Shown here one piece after another: positions 54,301 through 63,015 of a stretch of DNA of 64,000 nt (positions are counted from its first letter, which is position 1; the number at the start of each line of letters is the position of its first letter). Origin of the DNA: Paenibacillus alkaliterrae (GTDB lineage: Bacteria > Bacillota > Bacilli > Paenibacillales > Paenibacillaceae); assembly GCF_021532375.1 (NCBI RefSeq), contig NZ_JAKGAP010000024.1, positions 1 to 64,000 on the forward strand, written 5' to 3'. The position numbers were made by a program, and so were the translations under genes. A model generated the notes under the pieces. The model saw only the letters and a list, made by a program, of their open reading frames with translations. It was not told the origin of the DNA and ran no database searches.

Positions 54301-54456
54301 ATGAACGAGCGCGTCCCAGCCTCCCTCTGCCAATCGGTCTGACAACGCATCCGCGCTGCTGATTTCCGCCCACGCGGAAGCCTCCTTCAATACCTGCTGC
54401 GCGGGGCGCGCTCCTTCATAAGGAAACGTTTCATCGTAAAAGAGCAATATTTTCAT
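51322..54456 (-). CDS. Large clan GH-A-like glycoside hydrolase, family uncertain
   Basis: 1044 residues, GGAGG before ATG 54456. An N-terminal alpha/beta domain (about 1-230, GATase-like) and a beta-sandwich (about 240-345) come first. A TIM barrel (about 365-700) has acid/base candidate E498 in WDLINEPS and nucleophile candidate E662 in NLIQETGIM, the clan GH-A pattern. A second GATase-like domain (about 760-860) and a C-terminal beta domain follow. The order recalls GH42 and GH2/GH5 hybrids but matches none I can name with confidence. No signal peptide. In this operon a beta-mannosidase or beta-galactosidase acting on N-glycan cores would make sense. Confidence 0.8.
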   Translation of the reverse strand: MKILLFYDETFPYEGARPAQQVLKEASAWAEISSADALSDRLAEGGWDALVHLHGSYFPKSAWKSVKLHLESGGGLVHTGGVPFRRPVVKDGNAWRVEREQVAYHQLLNIHDALPVDVHKVERVVASSEFAIFQGSESLFGIEPTWGLTLHPTKSSDIPSEMGSGGPMDAHIYPLLIGVDRDGRERAAPIVLIENTKGDYAGGRWVLVNQTLQAPFWSGRGLELLKELAEFAGRGVTELWLKPSYAVYEAGEQPQLTLQVQTLSRTYAVNRNWSFELSVGHEGKAPIWTGTVQAHTGTDSRDLQLLRIPVQVRAEAGLYRVRCEARSDVGDVRLMTQAYWGMDRELLQSGELLECGRDYFIRGGRPMPIVGMTYMTSDVARKFLHLPNVDRWERDMAEMKRAGINLVRTGIWTGYRSIMFADGHAAEDIMRAIDAFILTAKRHELEVTFTFFSFAPEAWEGVNPYLDPRALEAQKRFIASIVSRHQGTKNVHWDLINEPSLFDPARVFEGPRTLADRFERKAFSDWLQERHKNDITLIQERWNMTPEQLPSFEAAMPPDPNDTQFDSVLLPKKWARWLDYTLFTMEMHNRWASELTAAIRRSDPKQLVTVGQDEGLGAQRPSPFFYAPAVDYTTVHSWWLMDQLVWDGIFAKTADKPNLIQETGIMHIQRPDGIAKRSEEELRNILERKYAYAFSTGGAGAVQWIWNINYFMNNANESNIGALRADGTQKPEADISYDFGRFMGEISGLFEGRVLEDVAVVYPYSNDFSNRKHAFQSTAQAIRVLTYGMNIHPRGIGEYQLEDLEREPAKLVIVPSPHNFSDDAFDRLAQLAKRGSTVLWTGPLRRDAYWGPANERLQAEIGETVHGNVLREEALLLNGKLYAASFGDRKIGTVAIDIPVSGGNAANNSGALSPITAKLGTGRFIWCPLPLELNDRWEPIQALYTEALRISGAVSELEWLSGGELPGVYGRKLQFAEGCLYIFVSEYSSDTDIQVRDPLTGADYAFTLDRERTVMFAADREGRLLSVYRPDQVNVRCSGVNSAV

Positions 54457-54505
54457 AGCTGCCTCCGAATATTCATATTTGTTATTTTTGTTATTATATA
54501 TTACA

Positions 54506-54515
54506 ATAACGTTAT
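54506..54515. promoter_or_regulatory. Candidate LacI operator between divergent genes
   Basis: ATAACGTTAT is a perfect palindrome centred on CG, as LacI-family operators are. It lies between the divergent hydrolase and LacI starts and overlaps a possible minus-strand promoter (CTGAAA, 17 bp, TAATAT). It is the likely site for the regulator next to it. Confidence 0.5.
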
Positions 54516-54563
54516 GTTACTTTCAGTCTAAATCCTTTAGTACTAATCGTCAAGGAGATTCAT

Positions 54564-55607
54564 ATGCCCCGTAAAATTTCGATCCAAATGATAGCCGATC
54601 AACTCGGTTTATCGAAGTACGCCGTTTCCCGGGCACTCAGCGGGAAATCCGGCGTAAGCCAAACGACGCGCGAACGCGTCTTAGAACTCGCCCGGACGCT
54701 GGGTTATGAGCTTCCGCGTCAGGAGGATAACACGTTCCCGACTGCCGCCGGCACCGCTTCTTCCTTTGTCCTGATCTTTATCAATCAATCCAATCAAGGT
54801 GAGCCTTACTACTGGCAGCGGGTTTTGGGAGGCTTGATCTCCGGATGCAACGAAAGGGGATGGCACCATGTCATTGTATCCCAAACTTTCTCGTCCTCTC
54901 CCGAAACCGCACAATCTCCTCAGGAAGCGATAGCGCCGCATTTGGATTGGAGCAGCTGTCTTGGCCTGATTGTACTGGGTTCTCATCCATACGATGCACT
55001 GCAGCGGATGGCCCGCACGGGCAAGCCGTTAGTGCTTGTCGACCACAGCGAGCCGCTGCTCGCTTGCGATTCGGTGAATCATGCCAATATCGAAGCGGGA
55101 ATCACGGTCACGCGCCATCTGCTATACCGGCAATGCCGGAAGATCGTATTTCTAGGTGACAATAGCCGATCCGTCAGCTTTGCCGAACGACGTATCGGTG
55201 CTCGGCTTGCCGTGGAACGTTACGGTTCCAAGGAAACGAAGCTGTTCGAGTGGGAGCTCTCTTATGAAGAAGGCGGATGGCAAGACGCCGCAGCGGAGCG
55301 ACTCGCCCATCTTCCCCCGGAGGAGCGGCCGGATGCTTGGATCGGTGCCAATGACGACATCGCACTTCAATGGATGCGGAAACTGCAGCAGATGGAATGG
55401 TCTATCCCGGACCAATGCCGCGTAGCGGGCATCGACAACGTGGAAGCGGCCGCCTTAGCATCTCCGCGGTTGACGACAGTCAACCTTTGCAAAGAGGAGT
55501 TAGGCACCCGCGCTATCGAATCGCTTCAACGCCGGATCGAGCGTCCCGGTTCGCCTAGTGAAAAAATTCAGCTTTCCGCTGCGTTGATTCCGCGGGATTC
55601 GGCGTGA
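54564..55607 (+). CDS. LacI family transcriptional regulator
   Basis: 347 residues, AAGGAG before ATG 54564. N-terminal helix-turn-helix SIQMIADQLGLSKYAVSRALSGKSGVSQTTRERV with hinge ARTLGYELP, then a periplasmic-binding-type effector domain (AGIDNVEAAALASPRLTTV near the end). Stands between the two mannosidase units and points away from the GH operon. Probably represses both in the absence of an alpha-mannoside; inference from position. Confidence 0.9.
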   Translation: MPRKISIQMIADQLGLSKYAVSRALSGKSGVSQTTRERVLELARTLGYELPRQEDNTFPTAAGTASSFVLIFINQSNQGEPYYWQRVLGGLISGCNERGWHHVIVSQTFSSSPETAQSPQEAIAPHLDWSSCLGLIVLGSHPYDALQRMARTGKPLVLVDHSEPLLACDSVNHANIEAGITVTRHLLYRQCRKIVFLGDNSRSVSFAERRIGARLAVERYGSKETKLFEWELSYEEGGWQDAAAERLAHLPPEERPDAWIGANDDIALQWMRKLQQMEWSIPDQCRVAGIDNVEAAALASPRLTTVNLCKEELGTRAIESLQRRIERPGSPSEKIQLSAALIPRDSA

Positions 55608-55673
55608 CAATCTAAAAGGAAAAAGCAGCAATGACTTCCATGCCTGCGGGTACTTTCACTTCAGAGTTGGAAA

Positions 55674-55712
55674 ATCCCTTGCTCTCCATTCGGTAAGCAA
55701 GGGATATTTTTC
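55674..55712. terminator. Terminator between lacI-type gene and GH38
   Basis: ATCCCTTGCT and AGCAAGGGAT form a perfect 10-bp stem with ATTTTT on the plus side. Lies between the two convergent genes and may serve both. Confidence 0.8.
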
Positions 55713-58452
55713 AATTTCCTTTGATTTCCATACTTAGGGTTATGATTTCATATTTTTTGACAGGCAGTATATAATTTCCGTCTGCAACGGCAGGAACGGC
55801 TTCCTTCCTTCTTTCGAGGACATCGCTGGTGTGCAGCTTTCCGAATGGGAATTGAGGCCGCACCGATAAATTCTCTTGAATCGCCCCCATTTGATACCAT
55901 CTTGCAACGATGTCGCCTGTCATCTCCGAAACCTTCAACGATGAGAAGGCGAGCGTCTCTCCGCTCCACGGCATCCAGGAATGCACGGGCGGGATTGTGC
56001 CGCCGTGTACCCCGGATTGCAAAGCTGTCCAAGGGACCTGGAATTGATATGCCTCAGCGTATACCCCTGTCCGCTTCGGATCGCCGCTATGAGGGAAGAT
56101 CATATATTCCGCCGTATGTGTACCTTGGCATTGAGCCTCCGGCGTCGGGAATACGCCCCAATCGCCCAATTCGGCGACTGCTCTAAGCAACGTAACGGCA
56201 ATGGTGTTTCTGCCGTCCCTCAGAATTTCGTACTCGTTCAGACCTTTATTCGCTACCGTTAATCCCATCTGCCCGTCGTAGACACTCGCAAATGCATGTT
56301 GATGGTGGCAGTTGCTCGGGTTTTTCCATTCGGGCGCGGGTTCATTGTCCCGTTCCGCGATTTCGAAGATCGAATCCGCATAATGCGTCGCACTATGTAA
56401 GTCGGAAGGAAACAACACCCGAAGCCTGTGATCCTTGGAGGTATTGTCGATTGTCGTTTTCACGAGCACTCCTCGCGCATGTTTATCTAATGTAATCCTG
56501 GTCTTAATTTCCATAGGAACAAATTTCTGCGAGCGGCTCGCTTTTCGTTGAGTAAACCAAACCAGCTCCTCCCGCTCTTGCTGCAGAAGTTCATCAGCCT
56601 GTTCGGGTACCTGAATCACATGAACCGTTTCGAACGACGCACGGTAAGGAGTATTCTCAACGAGCCGAATGTCCGCGGCGAGGTGTTCCGTCGTAAGGGC
56701 AACGTCCCCGTCCGGCTGTTTGTACATGTACTCATTGCCGACATCCCCGGTGTTTTCGTATACCCCGAGTCCTTTAAACGTATGGCCGCTTTTTTTCTCC
56801 GTCAATTCCCACGTTCCGTTATTCGCGATAACAATTCGAACGTAATCGTTCTCCATCGTCCGTTCTCCCGTGACCAGCAATGGGGTGCTCTCATCATCAT
56901 CGCTTCCGGAGCCTTCCACCCATGCGTAAACAAGGTGACCGAGGGCCGGAACATTTGCCGCCTCGAATTCCAGCTCTACCGATCTTGCGAAGTACGGCTG
57001 ACGGAATTGGTCATCCGGAAGATCATAGCCGAACTGAATCCCCAAATCTTTGACCGAAGCAGGAATCGTCTTCCCTTGCGGATCAACCAATTTTCTTTGT
57101 CCGAGCGGCAATTGCTTCATGCTTCGGCGCATCTCGTCAAAGCCGATGCCTTCACGGAAATATACGCGGTCCACGTCGAGCTTTATGCGAACGACACCGC
57201 TTCGCCCCCATCCGGTCGTATTCCATACGACGATCGGCAATGCGGATGCGCCGTACGGCTCGTATAACCGGGTATCGATTTGTTTTTCAAGATATTCGGC
57301 GCTTTGCTCCACAATCGATTCCGCCACGTGGAGGCTTTTCTCGAAGCGCGCCGTCATTTCCCGGTGAACCTCGTCGATGCTGCACCCGCAAATGCTGTCA
57401 TGCGGATGGTTTTTCATTAACGTCTTCCACCCGTATTCAAACCAATGATGAGGGTAGGCTTTGCCTGCCGTATAAGCCATCGCGGCCATCGGTTCGGCCA
57501 CCTTCTCCAGCAAGGTCTGTCCTTTTTCGTTCGCCTGCTTCAAGTAGATCCGGGAGGAAGCCGTGTTTACAAGCGTGCCCCACCCGTTCGTACGTTGGCT
57601 CCTAAGCTCGCCCTTCACGACTTGCAGCTTCTCTGGGAGATTCTCCTTAACAGCGGCGATATAATCATCGAAATTCGAATGCACGAATTCAATGTCCGGA
57701 AACAGCTGTTTCGCAGCAGTCAGCGCTTCCGGAAGATCCCTCTGGACCGGCTGGTGATCGCACCCGTTCATGAACAACAGATGAGGGGTCGACGCGAATG
57801 CTTGGGCAGCGGCTAACCGTGACTCCCAGAACGATTTCGCTGCTTCCTCATCCTTCGGAACTTCGTTCCCGTTGCTGTACCAATTCGCAAACAGGATGCC
57901 CAGCACTTCCGAGCCGTCAGGAGACTGCCAGATCATCTCGGAATACGGCGATTCGTAATTCGATTGATGATCTACGGTGTTGTTGAATCCCGTCGGGGTG
58001 ACACCTCTTCCGAATACCGCCGTCACGATATCGGCTTGCGTTAAAATTTGCGCAGCCTGTCCCATGTTTCCGAAGGAGTCGGGGAAATAACCCAGCTTGG
58101 ATATGTTCCCATACCGCGCGGCATCCTTGTGCCCGTATAATAAATTTCGAATATTGGCTTCGCTGCTCGTTAAAAACTCATCTTGCAGAATATACCAAGG
58201 GCCGATATGAATCCGTCCGTCCCTAATCAGCTTCTCGAGCTGCGCCCGACGGTCGGGACGAACCTCCAAGTAATCCTCAAGGAGGATCGTCTGCCCATCG
58301 AGGTGGTAGGTTCGGAAATCCGCGTTATTTTCCAAAACCTCAATCAACTCATCCATGAGCTGCACCAGTCTGAAACGATGCTTCTCAAACGGAAGGTACC
58401 ATTCCCGATCCCAATGAGTGTGGGATATAATATGCGCTGTCTTACGATGCAT
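55711..58452 (-). CDS. GH38 alpha-mannosidase
   Basis: 913 residues, CAGGGGG before ATG 58452. Zinc-dependent retaining enzyme. Zinc ligands in HTHWDREWYLP (11-21), nucleophile D125 in YFPDSFGN, NGCDHQP and a Zn His in FEYGWKTLMKNHPHDSICGCSIDEV. Resembles the MngB/YbgG group. C-terminal beta domains complete it. No signal peptide, so it hydrolyses imported alpha-mannosides. Follows the permease genes after a 135-bp gap. Confidence 0.94.
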   Translation of the reverse strand: MHRKTAHIISHTHWDREWYLPFEKHRFRLVQLMDELIEVLENNADFRTYHLDGQTILLEDYLEVRPDRRAQLEKLIRDGRIHIGPWYILQDEFLTSSEANIRNLLYGHKDAARYGNISKLGYFPDSFGNMGQAAQILTQADIVTAVFGRGVTPTGFNNTVDHQSNYESPYSEMIWQSPDGSEVLGILFANWYSNGNEVPKDEEAAKSFWESRLAAAQAFASTPHLLFMNGCDHQPVQRDLPEALTAAKQLFPDIEFVHSNFDDYIAAVKENLPEKLQVVKGELRSQRTNGWGTLVNTASSRIYLKQANEKGQTLLEKVAEPMAAMAYTAGKAYPHHWFEYGWKTLMKNHPHDSICGCSIDEVHREMTARFEKSLHVAESIVEQSAEYLEKQIDTRLYEPYGASALPIVVWNTTGWGRSGVVRIKLDVDRVYFREGIGFDEMRRSMKQLPLGQRKLVDPQGKTIPASVKDLGIQFGYDLPDDQFRQPYFARSVELEFEAANVPALGHLVYAWVEGSGSDDDESTPLLVTGERTMENDYVRIVIANNGTWELTEKKSGHTFKGLGVYENTGDVGNEYMYKQPDGDVALTTEHLAADIRLVENTPYRASFETVHVIQVPEQADELLQQEREELVWFTQRKASRSQKFVPMEIKTRITLDKHARGVLVKTTIDNTSKDHRLRVLFPSDLHSATHYADSIFEIAERDNEPAPEWKNPSNCHHQHAFASVYDGQMGLTVANKGLNEYEILRDGRNTIAVTLLRAVAELGDWGVFPTPEAQCQGTHTAEYMIFPHSGDPKRTGVYAEAYQFQVPWTALQSGVHGGTIPPVHSWMPWSGETLAFSSLKVSEMTGDIVARWYQMGAIQENLSVRPQFPFGKLHTSDVLERRKEAVPAVADGNYILPVKKYEIITLSMEIKGN

Positions 58453-58587
58453 TCAAATCGCCCCCTGACTGTCTTACAGTCCCGTTTTCGAATTATAAAA
58501 CCAACCGGCAAGTAGGGCTTTCAGAATAATATATTCCTAAATCCATAAATATTTTGCGAGCCATCTCCAAATGCCCATGTTGGATGC

Positions 58588-59544
58588 TTATCCGACAATA
58601 CCGGTTCGTTCTACACTTTCCACGAAATATCTTTGTACGAAAATATACATAATGATCAATGGAGCCAAGACAAGCAGCGTTCCGGTATTTAAAATCATCG
58701 ACACATACAGCGGATCGTTCGTAATCGTTTGATAAATTTGCGCTGTTAAGGCAGACACTTGTGTCGAAAGCACCTGCTCCTTATTAAAGAAAAGCGAAAC
58801 GAAGTAGCTGTCGTTCCATTGCCATACGAAAGAGAATAGGATAACTGTAATGAACGCCGGTACCGCATTCGGTAAAATGATGCGAAAAAATGTGGCCCCT
58901 ATCCCGCAGCCATCCACATAAGCCGCTTCTTCCAGTTCCTTCGGAATCGCCCGGAAAAATTGGCGGAAAATGAAGATGTAAAGACCATTTTTCAAGCCGG
59001 CGGCTAAAGAAGAAGACATAATAAACGGCCACACCGTATCAATCAAATTGATGCCGTCCAGTCCGAACCACCCAAGAATCCCGAAAAAATCAAAGTAACG
59101 ATACGTTAAATACGTAGGGATCATCAAGGTTTGCGGCGGAACAACGATCGTAAAGATGACCAGGAAAAACAGCACCTCGCTTCCCCAGAAGCGCAAGCGG
59201 GCGAACGCATACGCCGCCAGACCGCATGAAAGCACCTGCAGGAGAGTTGTACCCGCGGAGATGAAAAGCGTATTTTTAAAAGCAATCCAATAATTCATGG
59301 TGTCCATTGCCTTAATCACATTGTCCAAAGTGAAGCTTTTAGGAATCCATAGTACCGTTGGGTCATACATATCGCTCCTGTTGCGGAACACAACGGACAA
59401 TTTCTGGATCAGCGGATACAGAATAATAAAACACAAGCCCGTGACAAGCAGAGCGCGAAATGCGATCCAGCTCCACCGCTTGACGGTATCTAACGGATTA
59501 ACATGCTTGATCGAGTTCTGAATCGTTTGTAATCTCGTTTGCAT
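58588..59544 (-). CDS. Carbohydrate ABC permease (MalG/LacG type)
   Basis: 318 residues from ATG 59544 (GGGAGG upstream). Six helices, EAA loop EEAAYVDGCGIG near 215. Second permease of the mannoside importer. The MalG-type C-terminus ends RYFVESVERTGIVG. Confidence 0.9.
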   Translation of the reverse strand: MQTRLQTIQNSIKHVNPLDTVKRWSWIAFRALLVTGLCFIILYPLIQKLSVVFRNRSDMYDPTVLWIPKSFTLDNVIKAMDTMNYWIAFKNTLFISAGTTLLQVLSCGLAAYAFARLRFWGSEVLFFLVIFTIVVPPQTLMIPTYLTYRYFDFFGILGWFGLDGINLIDTVWPFIMSSSLAAGLKNGLYIFIFRQFFRAIPKELEEAAYVDGCGIGATFFRIILPNAVPAFITVILFSFVWQWNDSYFVSLFFNKEQVLSTQVSALTAQIYQTITNDPLYVSMILNTGTLLVLAPLIIMYIFVQRYFVESVERTGIVG

Positions 59545-59565
59545 GGCCCGCACCTCCCTGTCGAA

Positions 59566-60465
59566 CTAGTCGTAGTAAAATACTCTCTTAGAGATGATCC
59601 AGCCAATGATGAGCAATAGCAAGGAGATGATTAAGAAATAGATCCATGACATTGCTGCGCTGTGACCGAATTCGAATTGTGCAAAAGCGGTCTTGGAGAT
59701 CAACCCGCTCATGGAGTTGTTATTAAATGAATCGATAACGGAATAAATGGTGTTCGTCAAAATTAACGGAGTCATCATCGGAAACGTAATTTTCCAAAAA
59801 ATTTCGTAACCCGTTGCGCCCTCCATCTTCGCAGATTCGTACAACGAGGGAGAGATGGACTGAAGAGCCGCCAGGAAAATTAAAATTTGCACGCCGGATG
59901 AACTAATAATTTCATAAATCCGATCCACCGCACCTGTTAAATAAAAGACGAAGCCTTTGGCCATGCCCGAATCCAACAGCATCTTCTCCAGCTCGAAGCT
60001 CTGCAGGAAATTGCCGCCTTCTTCGGCCGCCCCGCTCGCAGATTGCATAACGTTAGCGATAAAATTATTCGAATCCAATCCCGCTATCGCCGATGAGGCA
60101 ATAATGACCGGGAGAAAGAAGATCGCGCGGGCCAACGTGCGTCCTTTAAACTTCTGATTGAGGAGAACGGCTGCGAACAAACTGAAAATAATAATGATCG
60201 GCACATTGACCAACATCTTGCTTACCGCTTCCACCAGCGTTCGGTTGAACGTCGGGTGAGTAAACAGTAAAGTTTTAAAGTTCGCAAGTCCTTCGTATTC
60301 GGTTATAAAACCGCCTGTTGCTAATTTTAATGTGCTGATACTGAACCGGAAAGACTGGAACAGCGGGATCAGGAACAGAAACGCAAACCCAATCATCCAC
60401 GGGGCCGCAAACAATACGCCGTACCATGCTTTCCTTTGCTCCAACGATAAATTTTTCTTCAACAA
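59566..60465 (-). CDS. Carbohydrate ABC permease (MalF/LacF type)
   Basis: 299 residues from TTG 60465, placed right after the DUF5696 stop and preceded by GGGAGG at eight bases; a longer reading to 60516 lies inside DUF5696. Six helices, EAA loop SAKMEGATGYE near 225. The binding protein for this importer is not in the window and may lie beyond 64000. Confidence 0.9.
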   Translation of the reverse strand: MLKKNLSLEQRKAWYGVLFAAPWMIGFAFLFLIPLFQSFRFSISTLKLATGGFITEYEGLANFKTLLFTHPTFNRTLVEAVSKMLVNVPIIIIFSLFAAVLLNQKFKGRTLARAIFFLPVIIASSAIAGLDSNNFIANVMQSASGAAEEGGNFLQSFELEKMLLDSGMAKGFVFYLTGAVDRIYEIISSSGVQILIFLAALQSISPSLYESAKMEGATGYEIFWKITFPMMTPLILTNTIYSVIDSFNNNSMSGLISKTAFAQFEFGHSAAMSWIYFLIISLLLLIIGWIISKRVFYYD

Positions 60466-60466
60466 T

Positions 60467-63001
60467 TTAGTCACCTCCCGCCCAGTAACCTTCAGCGTCA
60501 ATTTGAATTCCGTCAATCGCAGCCGCTTGATCCCCGTAGTTCACGATAATCGCAAACCCATTCTCGTAAGTCGTTCGATATATTTCTTCTGCAAGCTTCT
60601 CATGCGATTGAATGGTTTGTCCCCTTACGTTTTGTAAAACCAGATTCGCTTCCTCATATAACTCTGAAGCTTCGTTCAACCAATCCTTATAATAGGAAGA
60701 GAATAAGTAATCGTACTTTGTATCTTTAACGACAGAAGGCTCCGCATAAAACCAATCATAATAAACTGCTGAACCCGTTTCCAGCGCTTTCAGCAGCTTT
60801 TGGCGTCCTGCTTGCAAATCCATATTCCATGCTTTTCCTGCTGCATCGACATACCCATGGAGTACCATGGAGTAGAACGGAACATCCTCATCCAGAATCG
60901 CATACCGACTGCTATGAAGCGGCGCTTCGACGATGATATCGGCATAAGAAGCCGCATACACGTTTCCTCCTAAGACCATCATTCGCTCCACGCTTGATCC
61001 CAATTTTTCCGTCTGCTTCGCCGCAACGTTTCTCGACTGCTGCCGGTCAACCATCGCTTCCGTCTTAAAGTCGGAATTGACGTCAGACGCAAGGTCGCGT
61101 AAAGACAACCCCGTTACCCCGAGATGCTTATACTGTTTTGCGAAAGCTTCAACAGCAGGCTCCAGCGCCGAAGGCGAGAGCACATAATGCAAGAACCGGC
61201 TTTTGTCCTCAAGATAATAAACCGGACTATATTCATAGACCTTGGCTTTCTTTTTGTTTAATAACATTGCCGCATCCGATGAGCCTTTATGCTTTCTCAG
61301 GAAAGCAACATCAGGGTATAACGTAATTCCGTTTTCATTCGAAAATTGCTTTAATTCCTCAAAGCCGCGGGTTCCTCCCAATTTCGACTCCAACTGAATG
61401 TCTTTCGGAGACTCGTGCCGAATGCCCCCGTTAAACCATCCCGAGTAGCGAAGATGAATATTCGATATTCCCTCTTGCAGTAACAGATCAGAGATTTCAG
61501 CCGCTTCCTTGTATTTCGTTAAAGGCTCAAGACTTTCGTACGGGACGCCAAGAAACGATTGCTTCCGCGGAAACGCCCCTTCAACTTGCAATACGAAAGG
61601 AAGCTCTGTGTTCTCCGAGATTCGCTGCCAACCGTATTGATCCGCAAGTCTTTCCCTGTAAAGCTTCGCCATGCCCGAGTAAGATGCTGACGTTCCGTTC
61701 AGAAAGCTGTAGCTTATCTTAAGATCTCCCTCATAAATGCGGGATTGGAATACAGGAATTGCGCTTTTCTGGTCACCGGACGACAGCGAAATTTGGTCCG
61801 CTGCCATAAGATCGAATTGAGATGACACATAATTATAGGTATGGTTCCGGCCGCTTACATCTGCCGTTATGCTCGCTAACGCCTCCGCCTCTTCAATGAC
61901 TCCCATCATAGCATGACGTCCTTTAACGATCCCGAAGACGGGCATCCGGATCGGCATGTTCGCTTGAATCTTCTCTTTCTGAACGATCGCAGCATCCTCA
62001 CCGTAAACAGATGCTTTATAAGGATCTGTCGCCGTTTTCCCGTTATTCAGGTGAATAAGCGCGCCGGAACCATCCGGGACGAACATATAACCTTGATCTT
62101 CCAAGCCTGAAGCGCCGAAATATTCCAATACATGAAGTGAAAGAATGGGAAATTTTTCAGGGTACACGATTTCGTTAGTCGGAACGGATACGAAAAGACG
62201 ATCCCTTTCCAATGAATAGACGACCGAAACCTTGAATTGAATCGATTTCGCTGACGAAATGGATTCCATCCCGTTCTCCTTGTTATCATAAGCGGCATCT
62301 TCGCTGGTATACCCTATGGACTCCAATATTCCTGCGACTTCCTCTACCACGAAAGGCTGCATCGGTCTAGGCGTGTAGACCTTATTATCTTTATCGAATG
62401 CAAATTTATAAATGATACTTTTCTGAATCTTTTCGTCTTCGACCTTTTCAATAATTTCCTCTTGAAATCGCTTCTCGCTAATTGCGAGCGGAATAACATC
62501 CAATCCTTTGATTACGTTGCCAAGCGTATAAGTTACTTTCACGCCTTGATCCACTTTCCCGATTTCAAATTGGTTTTTTTTCACGCTGTCGTCAAAACTG
62601 TTAAACGTACTGACTTGTCCCTTTTCGTTATAATAGGAAAGCTTCACCTGTGATGATAACAAGGATTGATAAAGCGGAGTAAGCTTCTCATTGGACTTCA
62701 AATCCTGGGGATTCGAGTACCACATTTCGTTCGATGCCCGATCAAGAATGGCAATTTCGGTCGTTGCCGGATGAATGTATAAGGAGAGAGCTTCATTGCT
62801 TGCCGCTTCGATCATGCCATTCTCCAAAGCCGTGCCGGATAAGGGGACCACGTTTGTTACTGCGTTACCTTCCGCATCCGCTGAAACGGCAAGGGTTTCC
62901 TGATGATTAGAACCGGTGTTTTGCCGCTTCACATATCCCCAGCTTACAACTCCCATCGCGAGAACACAGACGGCTAATAGCATAATTCCGGTTTTTTTCA
63001 C
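60467..63001 (-). CDS. DUF5696 family protein, surface-anchored
   Basis: 844 residues from GTG 63001, behind AAAGGGGGGG. An upstream extension of the frame runs through the Yip1-like gene and is rejected. One N-terminal membrane helix (about 5-23) serves as a signal anchor, so the bulk lies outside the cell. Central TIM-barrel-like segments (ISNIHLRYSGWFNGGIRH; ITLYPDVAFL; GVTGLSLRDLASD) recall glycosidase folds. DUF5696 proteins accompany sugar importers in Paenibacillus and have no assigned activity. It sits between the Yip1-like gene and the permeases. Confidence 0.85.
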   Translation of the reverse strand: MKKTGIMLLAVCVLAMGVVSWGYVKRQNTGSNHQETLAVSADAEGNAVTNVVPLSGTALENGMIEAASNEALSLYIHPATTEIAILDRASNEMWYSNPQDLKSNEKLTPLYQSLLSSQVKLSYYNEKGQVSTFNSFDDSVKKNQFEIGKVDQGVKVTYTLGNVIKGLDVIPLAISEKRFQEEIIEKVEDEKIQKSIIYKFAFDKDNKVYTPRPMQPFVVEEVAGILESIGYTSEDAAYDNKENGMESISSAKSIQFKVSVVYSLERDRLFVSVPTNEIVYPEKFPILSLHVLEYFGASGLEDQGYMFVPDGSGALIHLNNGKTATDPYKASVYGEDAAIVQKEKIQANMPIRMPVFGIVKGRHAMMGVIEEAEALASITADVSGRNHTYNYVSSQFDLMAADQISLSSGDQKSAIPVFQSRIYEGDLKISYSFLNGTSASYSGMAKLYRERLADQYGWQRISENTELPFVLQVEGAFPRKQSFLGVPYESLEPLTKYKEAAEISDLLLQEGISNIHLRYSGWFNGGIRHESPKDIQLESKLGGTRGFEELKQFSNENGITLYPDVAFLRKHKGSSDAAMLLNKKKAKVYEYSPVYYLEDKSRFLHYVLSPSALEPAVEAFAKQYKHLGVTGLSLRDLASDVNSDFKTEAMVDRQQSRNVAAKQTEKLGSSVERMMVLGGNVYAASYADIIVEAPLHSSRYAILDEDVPFYSMVLHGYVDAAGKAWNMDLQAGRQKLLKALETGSAVYYDWFYAEPSVVKDTKYDYLFSSYYKDWLNEASELYEEANLVLQNVRGQTIQSHEKLAEEIYRTTYENGFAIIVNYGDQAAAIDGIQIDAEGYWAGGD

Positions 63002-63015
63002 GCTATCCCCCCCTT

